A stretch of 23,353 nt of DNA, taken from the NCBI GenBank assembly GCA_964418425.1, contig CAYQLT010000040.1, positions 1 to 23,353 of the forward strand, given 5' to 3'. The notes beneath the pieces were generated by a model. It saw nothing but the letters and a program-made list of their open reading frames with translations. It was not told where the DNA came from and searched no databases. A program made the position numbers and the translations under genes. Source of the DNA: CAYQLT01 sp964418425 (GTDB lineage: Bacteria > Bacillota > Limnochordia > Limnochordales > Geochordaceae). This document shows, one piece after another, positions 16,165 through 23,291 of the stretch; the stretch's first letter is position 1; every line of letters begins with the position of its first letter.

Positions 16165-17367
16165 TCAGCGACGCCCGTACACCCGGAACGTTCCAAACAG
16201 CCCTACCAGCACCACTGCCACGATGCCGGCCCCCACCCATCCCCACAGCGTGGGGGTGCGCACCGCCACACGAAACGTGCTGGACGACGACGCCTCCGCA
16301 GCCTGGGCGCGCACCGTCATGACGTAGTCCCCGGCGATGCTGCGGGCATCGGGTCGAAGCGTCGCCGTCACCTCTTCCGTCTGCCCGGCGGCCAGCACCC
16401 CGATCTCGGCCGGGTCAAACTTCACCACCCAGTTGAGGGGTGTGTCGGCCGACAGCTTCACGTTGTGCAGGTCCGCGCTCCCCGTATTCTCCAGCACCAG
16501 CTTGAGGGGGTTGTCCCGTCCCGCTGTGGCCTCCGCGTTGAGGCGTCCCGTGGGGGTGGTGACCCGGAATTCGTATGTACCGATCACCACGGTGTTAAGC
16601 TCCAGGATCGCCTCCGCGCCCGGCGCCTGAGCCCGCACCACCACCGGGTAGGAGCCTGCCTCGGTGCGCTCTGGAGGCGTCACCTTCACTTCCAGGCTCT
16701 GGCTTGCCCCCGCCTTGACCCCGATGCTGGCCACCTGTCGGCTTTCGAACCGGGGCGAGATCTCCACTTTCCAGCCCTTGGGCCCCTGGGCCGAGAGCTG
16801 GTAGGTCTGGTCCTCGGTCCCCCGGTTTCGAAGCTCGACGGGAAACTCAAACTGAGCCGCCGCCGGCCCCCTCAGCTCGGGATACTGGGTCGTGAGCTCC
16901 ACCGGCTGCCCGACCGCCTCCTTTGCCACCCGAAGGCTAAGCTCCAGGCGGGAGGGCCCTGCCGCCAGGACGATGGGGTAATCCCCCGGGCGAGCGGCTC
17001 GAGGCACCTGGACCTCCAGACTGAAGTAGGCCGAACCCGGCCGGTCCTCTTCCTTCGGCCCCACGTACGCGCGGTGAACTCGCTTGCCGGCGGACTTGAA
17101 GAACGCCTGCCACCCCTGGGGGACCTCCAGCACCGACAACTCGACGTTTTGACCCTCCGTGCCGTAGTTGCGCAACGTCAGGGAAACCGTTTCGCTCTGG
17201 CCCGGCTCTACGGCCATGCCCGGGAAGTCCGTGGTGAGGACGACGGAGGAAGTTGCCAGGCCCGCTCCCGCCGGCAGCACCAGCGCACCCATGAGCAACG
17301 CCAGGCAGACCGGCACCGTCCGGAGGGATGCCGCAAAAGACCGCGGAAAGGCCGCAACAGGCCTCAT
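16165..17367 (-). CDS. Secreted NEW3-domain (COG1470-like) membrane-anchored protein
   Basis: This extracytoplasmic protein is made of repeated beta-sandwich modules. The ATG at 17367 follows a G-rich ribosome binding site and starts a signal peptide (basic MRPVAAFPRSF, then a hydrophobic stretch to about residue 37). The body has three or four repeats of the type 'PGQSETVSLTLRNYGTEGQNVELSV...P.GW', the pattern of NPCBM-associated NEW3 domains. The C terminus is one transmembrane helix (WVGAGIVAVVLVGLFG) with a short basic tail. It is the first gene of a set with an ABC-2 ATPase and permease, an association seen in several phyla. It may bind the exported substrate or the cell surface (inference). 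About 400 residues. Confidence 0.85.
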   Translation of the reverse strand: MRPVAAFPRSFAASLRTVPVCLALLMGALVLPAGAGLATSSVVLTTDFPGMAVEPGQSETVSLTLRNYGTEGQNVELSVLEVPQGWQAFFKSAGKRVHRAYVGPKEEDRPGSAYFSLEVQVPRAARPGDYPIVLAAGPSRLELSLRVAKEAVGQPVELTTQYPELRGPAAAQFEFPVELRNRGTEDQTYQLSAQGPKGWKVEISPRFESRQVASIGVKAGASQSLEVKVTPPERTEAGSYPVVVRAQAPGAEAILELNTVVIGTYEFRVTTPTGRLNAEATAGRDNPLKLVLENTGSADLHNVKLSADTPLNWVVKFDPAEIGVLAAGQTEEVTATLRPDARSIAGDYVMTVRAQAAEASSSSTFRVAVRTPTLWGWVGAGIVAVVLVGLFGTFRVYGRR

Positions 17368-17463
17368 CCAACACCTACCCCCCACCGGATCCGCTTTGTC
17401 CACGTGGCTCCGGCAGAGAATTTTAGCACGTGGGCTCGATCTGTCCAGACGGGCCCAAAGCGC

Positions 17464-18900
17464 TCACGGCAAGCCCAGGACGGCCGCCAGCCACAGACCC
17501 AGGACGGCTGCCCCAAGACTGACGGGCATCGCCACGAGGCCCACTTTCAAATACTCCCAGCCCCGAACCTCGACTCCCTGCTGGCGGACGATTCCCAGCA
17601 CCAGCATGGTGGCCAAAGAGCCGATGATGCTCAGATCCGGCCCTACGTTGACGCCCAGCAGCAGGGCGTAAGGCCCCAGCGGTCCCGCAGCCTGGGCCGC
17701 GCTCATCCCCAGCAGCGTCATGGGCACGTTGTTGACAAGATTCGACCCCGCCGCGGCCAGGGCTGCCACCGAGGCCAACTCCGAAAACCCGACCCCATCC
17801 GCAAGGGTCCGAACCCACGTCCCCTCGGCCGCCTCCTGCAGGTGGGGAGTCGCGCCCCCATGGCCTCCCGGGCCACCGGGCGGGACGGCCAGGCTGCCCG
17901 CCAGCGCCGTACGTCCCACCGCCACCGTCAGGACCTGCTGGGCCACCCCCGAATGCTCTGCGCCGCGGATCACCAAAAACAGCCCAACGACGAAGGGCAC
18001 CAACGCCCAGGAGATTCCGCGGACGAAAAACGCCGGCCGCACTTCCTTTCGGGCGACGGCCAGTATCGCCAGGGCGCCGCCGCCCGCCAATGCCACCGGC
18101 CACAACGGATACCCCAGGGCGCCCGCCACCCCGAACCCCACCAGAGTCAGCCCCAAAAGGGCCAGGCTCCAGCGCAGAAAGGGCGAACGGCTCAGCACCC
18201 GCACCTGGATCTCCAGGGCCTCCACATCCAGCGCGCCCACCAGCTGCCTGCGGAAGAACAGAAATAACAGCGCAAGGTTGGCGCCGGCCGCCAACGTCGC
18301 AGGCAGGGCCATGACTCGGGCGAATTGCCAGAAGGGCAGGTCAAAGCGAGCCTGCACCAGCAGGTTGGTCAGATTGCTGACCGGCAACCAAAGCGAGGCC
18401 GTGTTGGCCACATGGGCACACAGGAACACGAACGGCAGAGCGGGCAGGCCTCCCCGGCGCACCATGGCCAGCACGATGGGGGGAAGGATGACCGCCGTGG
18501 CGTCCAGCGACAAGAAGGTGGTGAGCATCGCCCCCACAAGGTAAAGCCCCACGAACAGCCGCGTGGCACGGGTGCCGGTCCGGCGTGCCGTCCACAGGGC
18601 CGCCAGGGCGAACACCCCGGCCCGATCGGCCACCGCTCCGGCCACCAACACCCCGACCAAAAAGACCAGCACCCCGGCTGTTTCCTGGACCACCCCGACC
18701 GCATCGTCGAGGCCCACGAAGCCGAACGCGGCCATCAGCCCGGCGCCCAGGCATGCCCACCACGCCTCATGCAGACGCAAAGGGCGGATGAGCACCGCCG
18801 CCACCGTCCCGACCAAAATGGCGGCTCCCACAAGCAACGCCGGGCCGGGCGCATACCCTAGCGCACCCAAGGGTGCGGGCACCGTGCGCGCTCCCCTCAT
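17464..18900 (-). CDS. ArsB/NhaD-family anion or cation transporter (arsenical-pump-type permease)
   Basis: This is a polytopic permease of the ion transporter superfamily (ArsB, NhaD, CitMHS), about 478 residues with eleven or twelve hydrophobic segments. Family marks are TTFLSLDATAVILPP, the paired re-entrant motifs SNLTNLLVQARF and SNLVNNVPMTLL, and GVNVGPDLSIIGS near the C terminus. These are characteristic of ArsB-type arsenite exporters, but NhaD Na+/H+ antiporters share the fold, so the substrate is uncertain. The ATG at 18900 was chosen as the first start just before the hydrophobic region; the frame extends upstream in low-complexity basic sequence. No arsR or arsC is visible. A Gly/Pro/His-rich insertion (VPPGGPGGHGGATPHLQ) lies in a central loop. 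The nearby molybdoenzyme and AioX-like sensor make an arsenic link worth testing. Confidence 0.85.
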   Translation of the reverse strand: MRGARTVPAPLGALGYAPGPALLVGAAILVGTVAAVLIRPLRLHEAWWACLGAGLMAAFGFVGLDDAVGVVQETAGVLVFLVGVLVAGAVADRAGVFALAALWTARRTGTRATRLFVGLYLVGAMLTTFLSLDATAVILPPIVLAMVRRGGLPALPFVFLCAHVANTASLWLPVSNLTNLLVQARFDLPFWQFARVMALPATLAAGANLALLFLFFRRQLVGALDVEALEIQVRVLSRSPFLRWSLALLGLTLVGFGVAGALGYPLWPVALAGGGALAILAVARKEVRPAFFVRGISWALVPFVVGLFLVIRGAEHSGVAQQVLTVAVGRTALAGSLAVPPGGPGGHGGATPHLQEAAEGTWVRTLADGVGFSELASVAALAAAGSNLVNNVPMTLLGMSAAQAAGPLGPYALLLGVNVGPDLSIIGSLATMLVLGIVRQQGVEVRGWEYLKVGLVAMPVSLGAAVLGLWLAAVLGLP

Positions 18901-18977
18901 GCCGGCGCCCCACCGGGCCCACCATTCCGGGGCCCTCAGCGGAACGTCGCCGGCAGCCGTCCGAACACGTGATCCCC

Positions 18978-19005
18978 ATGGTAGCGAATCGCCTGTCACG
19001 TTCAA
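18978..19005 (-). promoter_or_regulatory. Candidate promoter for the ArsB-type permease gene
   Basis: On the minus strand, TTGAAC (19005-19000) and TACCAT (18983-18978) are separated by 16 nt, each matching four of six consensus bases. They lie about 80 bp upstream of the ATG at 18900. The match is weak and could be chance. Confidence 0.25.
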
Positions 19006-19121
19006 GGGGAGAGAGCGTCGGTGGGCCGCCCGCAGGCGCCGCCGCAAGCTGCTGGAGCCACGTTGTCGCAACAGGTGTGGGCGGCCCTTTAGCTGCCGGG
19101 GCCGCCGGCGCGATCCTGCGG

Positions 19122-19150
19122 TTGACACCCGCATGGCCAGTGGGTATAAC
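19122..19150 (+). promoter_or_regulatory. Sigma-A/sigma-70 type promoter
   Basis: TTGACA (19122-19127) and TATAAC (19145-19150) are separated by exactly 17 nt: a perfect -35 and a five-of-six -10. Transcription would start near 19157 and run through a leader of about 380 nt to the importer gene at 19540. It is the best promoter match in the window and divergent to the ArsB-type gene. Confidence 0.65.
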
Positions 19151-19173
19151 ACTGCCAACAAGACGCATCACAA

Positions 19174-19215
19174 CTTGCGGTGAGGCTTAAGTCACAGCTT
19201 GCGGTGAGGCATAAG
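19174..19215 (+). repeat. Two 18-bp direct repeats just downstream of the promoter
   Basis: CTTGCGGTGAGGCTTAAG (19174-19191) and CTTGCGGTGAGGCATAAG (19198-19215) differ at one base and have a period of 24 bp. They would lie at about +17 to +58 of the transcript. Each contains a GGTGAGG core. A tandem operator for a repressor, or a small leader element, are both possible. Confidence 0.8.
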
Positions 19216-19395
19216 CGTCCGGTCATGGCCGTACAGGCAACCAACTTCACCATCCACCGGCTGCAGGTGGCCACCTGCATCTGTCCCAGGCGGAGGCGGG
19301 CTGCGCCTTCGCCCGGGCCCCGTTGACCCCTGGCGCCGGCCAGCCTGTCTCCGCGGATCTCCGCCCTGTTTGTCCCGGCGCTGTCCTCTTGAACG

Positions 19396-19433
19396 CCGGA
19401 TCCCGACATCTTTAGGTACCGGATCCCGGCATC
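19396..19433 (+). repeat. Two 15-bp direct repeats in the leader
   Basis: CCGGATCCCGACATC (19396-19410) and CCGGATCCCGGCATC (19419-19433) differ at one base, with a period of 23 bp. They lie about 110 bp before the importer start. Confidence 0.75.
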
Positions 19434-19445
19434 CCCTATCTTCGG

Positions 19446-19461
19446 GCGGCCTTCGGGCCGC
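19446..19461 (+). other. UUCG tetraloop hairpin in the leader
   Basis: GCGGCC-TTCG-GGCCGC forms a perfect 6-bp stem with an extra-stable UUCG loop. No T tract follows, so it is more likely a leader structure than a terminator. The remainder of 18901-19539 holds no supported gene, and I could not match it to a known riboswitch. Confidence 0.5.
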
Positions 19462-19539
19462 AGGCGGGGTTCGGATGGCGCCGCAACAGCCCAAGGCCTT
19501 TCGGGTTCTCACACATGCTCGGGTATGGAGGGAGCTTCC

Positions 19540-20691
19540 GTGAGCGATAGGCAAGCCGATGACCGCCAGGTCGTCCGTGCCGGGTTTACACCCGACCTGC
19601 AGGTAACGTCCGTTGCCGCCGGCGCGGCCGCCGCCCGGCAGATGGGCACCTTGCCCGACTGCTGCACGGTGAGCCGACGTGCCCTGGTGGGCACGCTGGT
19701 GGCTTCGTGGGCCCTTGGCGCCGTCCAAACCGGACAAAGCGCGCCGGCTTCTCGCCCCTCGCCCATGCGTAACATCCGCCTGGCCTTCTGCGGGCAACTC
19801 TTGTGCGTGGTGCCCTATGAGGTGGCCCGGGCCCACGGCTTGTTCGAGGCGGAGGGCCTTAACGTCGAGCTCGTCTACACCCGAGGCGGCTCGGCAGCCA
19901 TGCAGGCGCTCGTGGGCGGAGCGGTGGATTACGCCGCCACGTCGTTCGACGTCGCCCTGCAGGCCTTTGCGCGCGGCGCCGGCATCGTGCGCTTCCTCAC
20001 CACCGGCCGGCTGCCCCTGTTCGCGCTGGCCACCGCCCCTCGCACGGCAGGGCAGGTCCGGGAGCTTCGGGACCTGGCAGGGCGAACCGTGGGCATTTCG
20101 GCTCCCGGCAATGCCGACCACGTGCTACTTCGCTACCTTCTAGCCCGCGCGGGTGTGGATCCCAAGCGGGTTGAGTTCGCGGCCCTGGGAACCAACCTCT
20201 TCGAGGCCGTTCGGGTCGGCCACGTGGACGCGGGCATGGTTCAGGAACCGGCGCTGTCCCTTCTCACCGAGTCGGGCGGGCGGGTTCTCGTCAACTTCAT
20301 GGACCTGGCCGACAGCACCCGCTACCTGGGCGGCCCCTATGAGTTCATGGGGGTCGCGGTGCGCCGAGGCGAGTTCGCTTCCCGCCGCCCGGAGATGCTG
20401 GCCCTGGGCCGGGCGCTGGAGCGAGCCCTGAAGTTCATCCATCAGGCGCCGGCCTCTGAGAGCATCCAGGCCCTGCCCAAAGCGCTGGTGGCCGGTGGCG
20501 ACGTGGAGCGCCTTGCGGCGGCACTGGAGCGCCACCGCCGGTCTTTGTACCCGGAGACGGTCCGCATCGACCCGGACGCCACCCGGCGGGTGGTGGAGTC
20601 CCACGAACTGGCGGGACTGTTACCGGCGGGGTTCTCGTGGGGCGAGCTTCTGGATCAAAGCGTCGGGAGCGAGCTGTATGCTGCGGGTTGA
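19540..20691 (+). CDS. SsuA/NMT1-type ABC transporter substrate-binding protein with Tat-like signal
   Basis: This is the extracytoplasmic binding protein of an importer in the sulfonate/nitrate/taurine/thiamine-precursor (SsuA, TauA, NMT1/THI5) class. The GTG at 19540 was chosen because GGAGGGAG lies 5 nt upstream; an in-frame ATG at 19525 lies before that site. A twin-arginine-like motif SRRALVG (45-51) with a hydrophobic stretch follows an unusually long N-terminal region; an ATG at 19642 would give a normal Tat n-region but has no ribosome binding site. Mature-domain marks include VPYEVARAHGLFEAEGLNVEL, GGSAAMQALVGGAVDYAA, AGRTVGISAPGNADH and GHVDAGMVQEPAL. About 383 residues. Its stop overlaps the ATPase start. 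The ligand is unknown; the rhodanese at the end of the operon favours a sulfur compound. Confidence 0.87.
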   Translation: MSDRQADDRQVVRAGFTPDLQVTSVAAGAAAARQMGTLPDCCTVSRRALVGTLVASWALGAVQTGQSAPASRPSPMRNIRLAFCGQLLCVVPYEVARAHGLFEAEGLNVELVYTRGGSAAMQALVGGAVDYAATSFDVALQAFARGAGIVRFLTTGRLPLFALATAPRTAGQVRELRDLAGRTVGISAPGNADHVLLRYLLARAGVDPKRVEFAALGTNLFEAVRVGHVDAGMVQEPALSLLTESGGRVLVNFMDLADSTRYLGGPYEFMGVAVRRGEFASRRPEMLALGRALERALKFIHQAPASESIQALPKALVAGGDVERLAAALERHRRSLYPETVRIDPDATRRVVESHELAGLLPAGFSWGELLDQSVGSELYAAG

Positions 20692-21676
20692 GAGTCTGGT
20701 CGCCGGCTATCGGGGCCAGCCGGTTCTCGAGGGCCTCTCCCTTGAGGTGCAGGCCGCAAGCTTCGTGAGCCTGGTGGGGCCGTCGGGGTCCGGGAAAAGC
20801 ACCCTCCTTCGGGCCATAGCCGGACTTTTGCAGCCGTGGCACGGCAGCATCCGCCTCGGGGTGCGGCCCGACGAAGTCGGGTTTTTGTTCCAGGACGACG
20901 CCCTGCTGCCCTGGCGCACGGCCCGGGAAAACGTGGCGCTGGGCCTTCGGATCCGGGGCTGGCCGGCACAACGGGCTTTGGCCGAGGCGGATCGGTGGCT
21001 GGAGCGGATGGGGCTGTCGGGCCTGGGAGGGCGCTTTCCACACCAGCTGTCGGGGGGACAGCGAAAGCGTGTGGCCCTGACCCAGGTGCTGTGCCTGAAG
21101 CCTCGCCTTCTGCTCATGGACGAACCCTTCGCCTCCCTCGATGCCATCCTGCGGGTGCGCATCACCCAGGAGCTGGTCAGCTGGGCGGAGCAGGAGGGCT
21201 CCACGGTGCTACTGGTCACCCACGACCTGGAGGAGGCGCTGGCGGTCTCCGACCACCTCTACCTTCTCTCCAGGGGCCCGAGCGCCCGCATCCGCCGCCA
21301 CTACGAGGTGGGCTTTCCCCGCCCCCGCGACATCGTCGCGGTCCGGGCCCGGCCCCAGTTCGGACAGCTGCTCAACCGGGTGTGGGAAGACCTTGAGGCA
21401 GAAGTGGGCCCGGCGGAAGTCCCCCGACAGGCGGACTCCGACGGGCAGGCCCAGCGGGTGGAGGCCATCCCGCAGGCCCCCGGGCTCGGGGATGCGGGCC
21501 GGGCGAGGGCCCGGGGTTCGGGGCGCCGGACGGGGGGTGAAGTGCGTGTCGCGAGCGGGTCGGCAGGCGCTTTCGGTGGCAACGGCGCTCCTGGTGTGGG
21601 AGGGTCTCGGGCGCAGCGGGTGGTTTTCGCCCCTGTACGCTCCCCCGCCCTCCCACGTGGCCGCCACCCTTCTTGA
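20678..21676 (+). CDS. ABC transporter ATP-binding protein (SsuB/TauB-like) with long C-terminal tail
   Basis: This is the ATPase of the importer. The ATG at 20678 lies inside the last codons of the binding protein gene (14-bp overlap). Visible motifs are Walker A GPSGSGKST, Q-loop FLFQDDALLPW, signature LSGGQRKR, Walker B LLLMDEPFASLD and H-loop LLVTHDLEEAL. The family-like part ends near residue 240 (FPRPRDIVAVRAR). The frame then continues for about 90 residues of Gly/Arg/Ala/Pro-rich sequence and overlaps the permease gene by 131 bp. The usual length is about 250-260; here it is 332. The tail may be real or may reflect a sequencing frameshift in GC-rich DNA near 21400-21540. Confidence 0.9.
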   Translation: MLRVESLVAGYRGQPVLEGLSLEVQAASFVSLVGPSGSGKSTLLRAIAGLLQPWHGSIRLGVRPDEVGFLFQDDALLPWRTARENVALGLRIRGWPAQRALAEADRWLERMGLSGLGGRFPHQLSGGQRKRVALTQVLCLKPRLLLMDEPFASLDAILRVRITQELVSWAEQEGSTVLLVTHDLEEALAVSDHLYLLSRGPSARIRRHYEVGFPRPRDIVAVRARPQFGQLLNRVWEDLEAEVGPAEVPRQADSDGQAQRVEAIPQAPGLGDAGRARARGSGRRTGGEVRVASGSAGAFGGNGAPGVGGSRAQRVVFAPVRSPALPRGRHPS

Positions 21677-22298
21677 ACTGTGGGCGCAGGGCGACTTCCT
21701 GCGCCACCTCAGCGTGACCCTGGCGGCCGCCACGTGGGGCCTGGGCCTGGGGGTGGTCGCCGGCGGCGCGCTGGGGCTGGCCGCTGCCATCACGCCTGCT
21801 GTTGCCGACGTGCTGGAGCCGGCCATGCTGGTGCTCAACGCGGTTCCCCGGGTCATCCTGGCGCCGCTTTTTGTCATCTGGTTCGGCATCGGGCTGGCCT
21901 CCAAAGTCGCGCTGTCCGTGGTGCTGGTCGCCGTGCTCTTTTTCTTCGCGGTCTACACGGGCGTCCAGGAGGTGCCCCGAAGCGCCGTGGAGCGCATCCG
22001 GACCCTGGGCGGCGGCCGGAGGGTGCTGCTGCGGGAAGTCTATCTCCCCTCGGTGACCGCCCAGATGCTGGGGCAGCTGAAGGTGGCGGTGGGCTTTGCC
22101 TTCACGGGTGCCGTGGTGGGTGAGTTCGTGGCCGCAAGCCGGGGGCTGGGCTACCTGCTGGCCTTCGCCCAGAGCACTTACAACGCCCGCCTCACCCTGG
22201 CCATCATCCTGGTGGTGGTGAGCTTCGTAGCGGCCTTCTTCGCCATTTTGCGGCGGCTGGAGCAGCAGCTTCTGGCGTGGAGGGCTCCCCATGGCTGA
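21546..22298 (+). CDS. ABC transporter permease (SsuC/TauC-like)
   Basis: This is the membrane channel of the importer: 250 residues with about six hydrophobic helices, the normal size for the binding-protein-dependent permease family. The GTG at 21546 was chosen because GGGGGGTGA ends 5 nt upstream; another GTG at 21537 lies within that site. Family marks are LYAPPPSHVAATL, HLSVTLAAATWGLGLGVVAGGALG, NAVPRVILAPLFVIWFGIGLASK (in part), and GVVGEF-type AVVGEFVAASRGLGYLL near the end. It overlaps the ATPase frame by 131 bp at its start and the rhodanese gene by 8 bp at its end. Confidence 0.9.
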   Translation: MSRAGRQALSVATALLVWEGLGRSGWFSPLYAPPPSHVAATLLELWAQGDFLRHLSVTLAAATWGLGLGVVAGGALGLAAAITPAVADVLEPAMLVLNAVPRVILAPLFVIWFGIGLASKVALSVVLVAVLFFFAVYTGVQEVPRSAVERIRTLGGGRRVLLREVYLPSVTAQMLGQLKVAVGFAFTGAVVGEFVAASRGLGYLLAFAQSTYNARLTLAIILVVVSFVAAFFAILRRLEQQLLAWRAPHG

Positions 22299-23172
22299 AC
22301 CGGAAAGGGGCCGTTCGGGGTACGGGCTGGTGAGCGTGCGCTGGCTGGCGCGGCAGCTGGGCGAACCGGGGGTGCGCGTGCTGGACGTGCGCACCGCCGA
22401 ACGGCGCACGGCGGGGCCCGATGGGGTCGAGCGGGTGCAGAGGTTCTGGAACCCGGCCGAGTACGAGGCGGCCCACATCCCCGGGGCGTTGCCCGTGCCC
22501 TTTGAGGAGGTGGCGCCGGACGACGGGGTGGCAGCCAGGCCTCCGGACCCCCAGCGCTTCCGCAACCTGGCCTGCCGCCTGGGGATCTCCGCCGACACCC
22601 ACATTGTCATCTACGACCACCAGGGCTCGACGGTAGCCACCCGGCTGTGGTGGACCTTCCGAGCCTTTGGGCACACACGGGTGTCGGTGCTGGACGGAGG
22701 CTGGCAGCAGTGGCTGGCCGAAGGCCTTCCCGTCCAAAGCGGGTACGAGACGGTGGCGCCCGCCACCTGGACGGCAGAGCCGGTCCCCCGCTGGCTGGTG
22801 AAGTTGGACGAGGTCATCCGGCGGGTCCGGGAGGGCGGCGCCACGCTGGTGGACACCCGCGACCCGGACCAGTTTGCCGCCGGGCACATCCCGGGAGCCC
22901 TCAACGTGCCGGCCGCGCAGTTGCGAGGGCCCGGCGGACTGCGCTTCCGGCGGCTGGACGAGCTTCAAGCGCTGTTTGCCGCCAGGGGCGTACCCGCGGA
23001 CCGTCACTGCCCCATCATCGCGTACTGCCGCACCGGAGTGTCGGCCACCGCGGCGCTGCTGCACCTGGATCGGCTCGGGTATCGCCGGCTGAGCCTGTTT
23101 GCCGGCTCGTGGAACGAATGGGCCCAGCGCTTCGATGGTTCGGCCGGGCCGCACCTTTCGTCGCCACGGTGA
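22291..23172 (+). CDS. Two-domain rhodanese (thiosulfate/3-mercaptopyruvate sulfurtransferase family)
   Basis: This enzyme moves a sulfane sulfur from a donor such as thiosulfate to a thiophilic acceptor such as cyanide or a thiol. It has two tandem rhodanese domains. The N-terminal one (about 12-140) has VRVLDVRTAERR, AHIPGALPVPFEEV, and IYDHQGSTVATRLWW with Asp in place of the catalytic Cys, so it is structural as usual. The C-terminal one (about 160-285) has TLVDTRDPDQFAAGHIPGAL and the active-site loop CRTGVSA with Cys246 (codon 23026-23028). The Arg next to Cys resembles thiosulfate sulfurtransferase (CRKGVT) more than mercaptopyruvate sulfurtransferase (CGSGVT). There is no signal peptide, so it acts in the cytoplasm. 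The 8-bp overlap with the permease gene suggests that it processes sulfur brought in by the importer (inference). Confidence 0.93.
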   Translation: MAEPERGRSGYGLVSVRWLARQLGEPGVRVLDVRTAERRTAGPDGVERVQRFWNPAEYEAAHIPGALPVPFEEVAPDDGVAARPPDPQRFRNLACRLGISADTHIVIYDHQGSTVATRLWWTFRAFGHTRVSVLDGGWQQWLAEGLPVQSGYETVAPATWTAEPVPRWLVKLDEVIRRVREGGATLVDTRDPDQFAAGHIPGALNVPAAQLRGPGGLRFRRLDELQALFAARGVPADRHCPIIAYCRTGVSATAALLHLDRLGYRRLSLFAGSWNEWAQRFDGSAGPHLSSPR

Positions 23173-23291
23173 ACCTCCCGCCGCCAGGGCGAAGCCTTCG
23201 CCGGGCAAGCTCCCGGACGGTGGCCAGCGGCCCTCGCCCGGCGATTTCTCACCGGACACGAACTTGACGTCCCTATCCAGCAGGGGCTAGC

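Noticed and set aside
16015..18267. A 750-codon open frame on the plus strand
   Set aside because: It lies antisense to the NEW3-domain and ArsB-type genes, which have clear family motifs, and its product is low-complexity.
18873..19190. A 105-codon plus-strand frame crossing the promoter region
   Set aside because: It has no ribosome binding site, contains the TTGACA/TATAAC promoter and shows no family similarity.
19225..19326. A possible 33-codon leader peptide (starting MAVQATNFTIH) after the direct repeats
   Set aside because: The nearest GGTGAGG is too far (about 14 nt) from the ATG, and there is no run of regulatory codons typical of attenuators.
19192..20121. A 309-codon minus-strand frame in the leader and binding-protein region
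   Set aside because: It is antisense to the binding protein gene, and its product is low-complexity with no recognisable motif.
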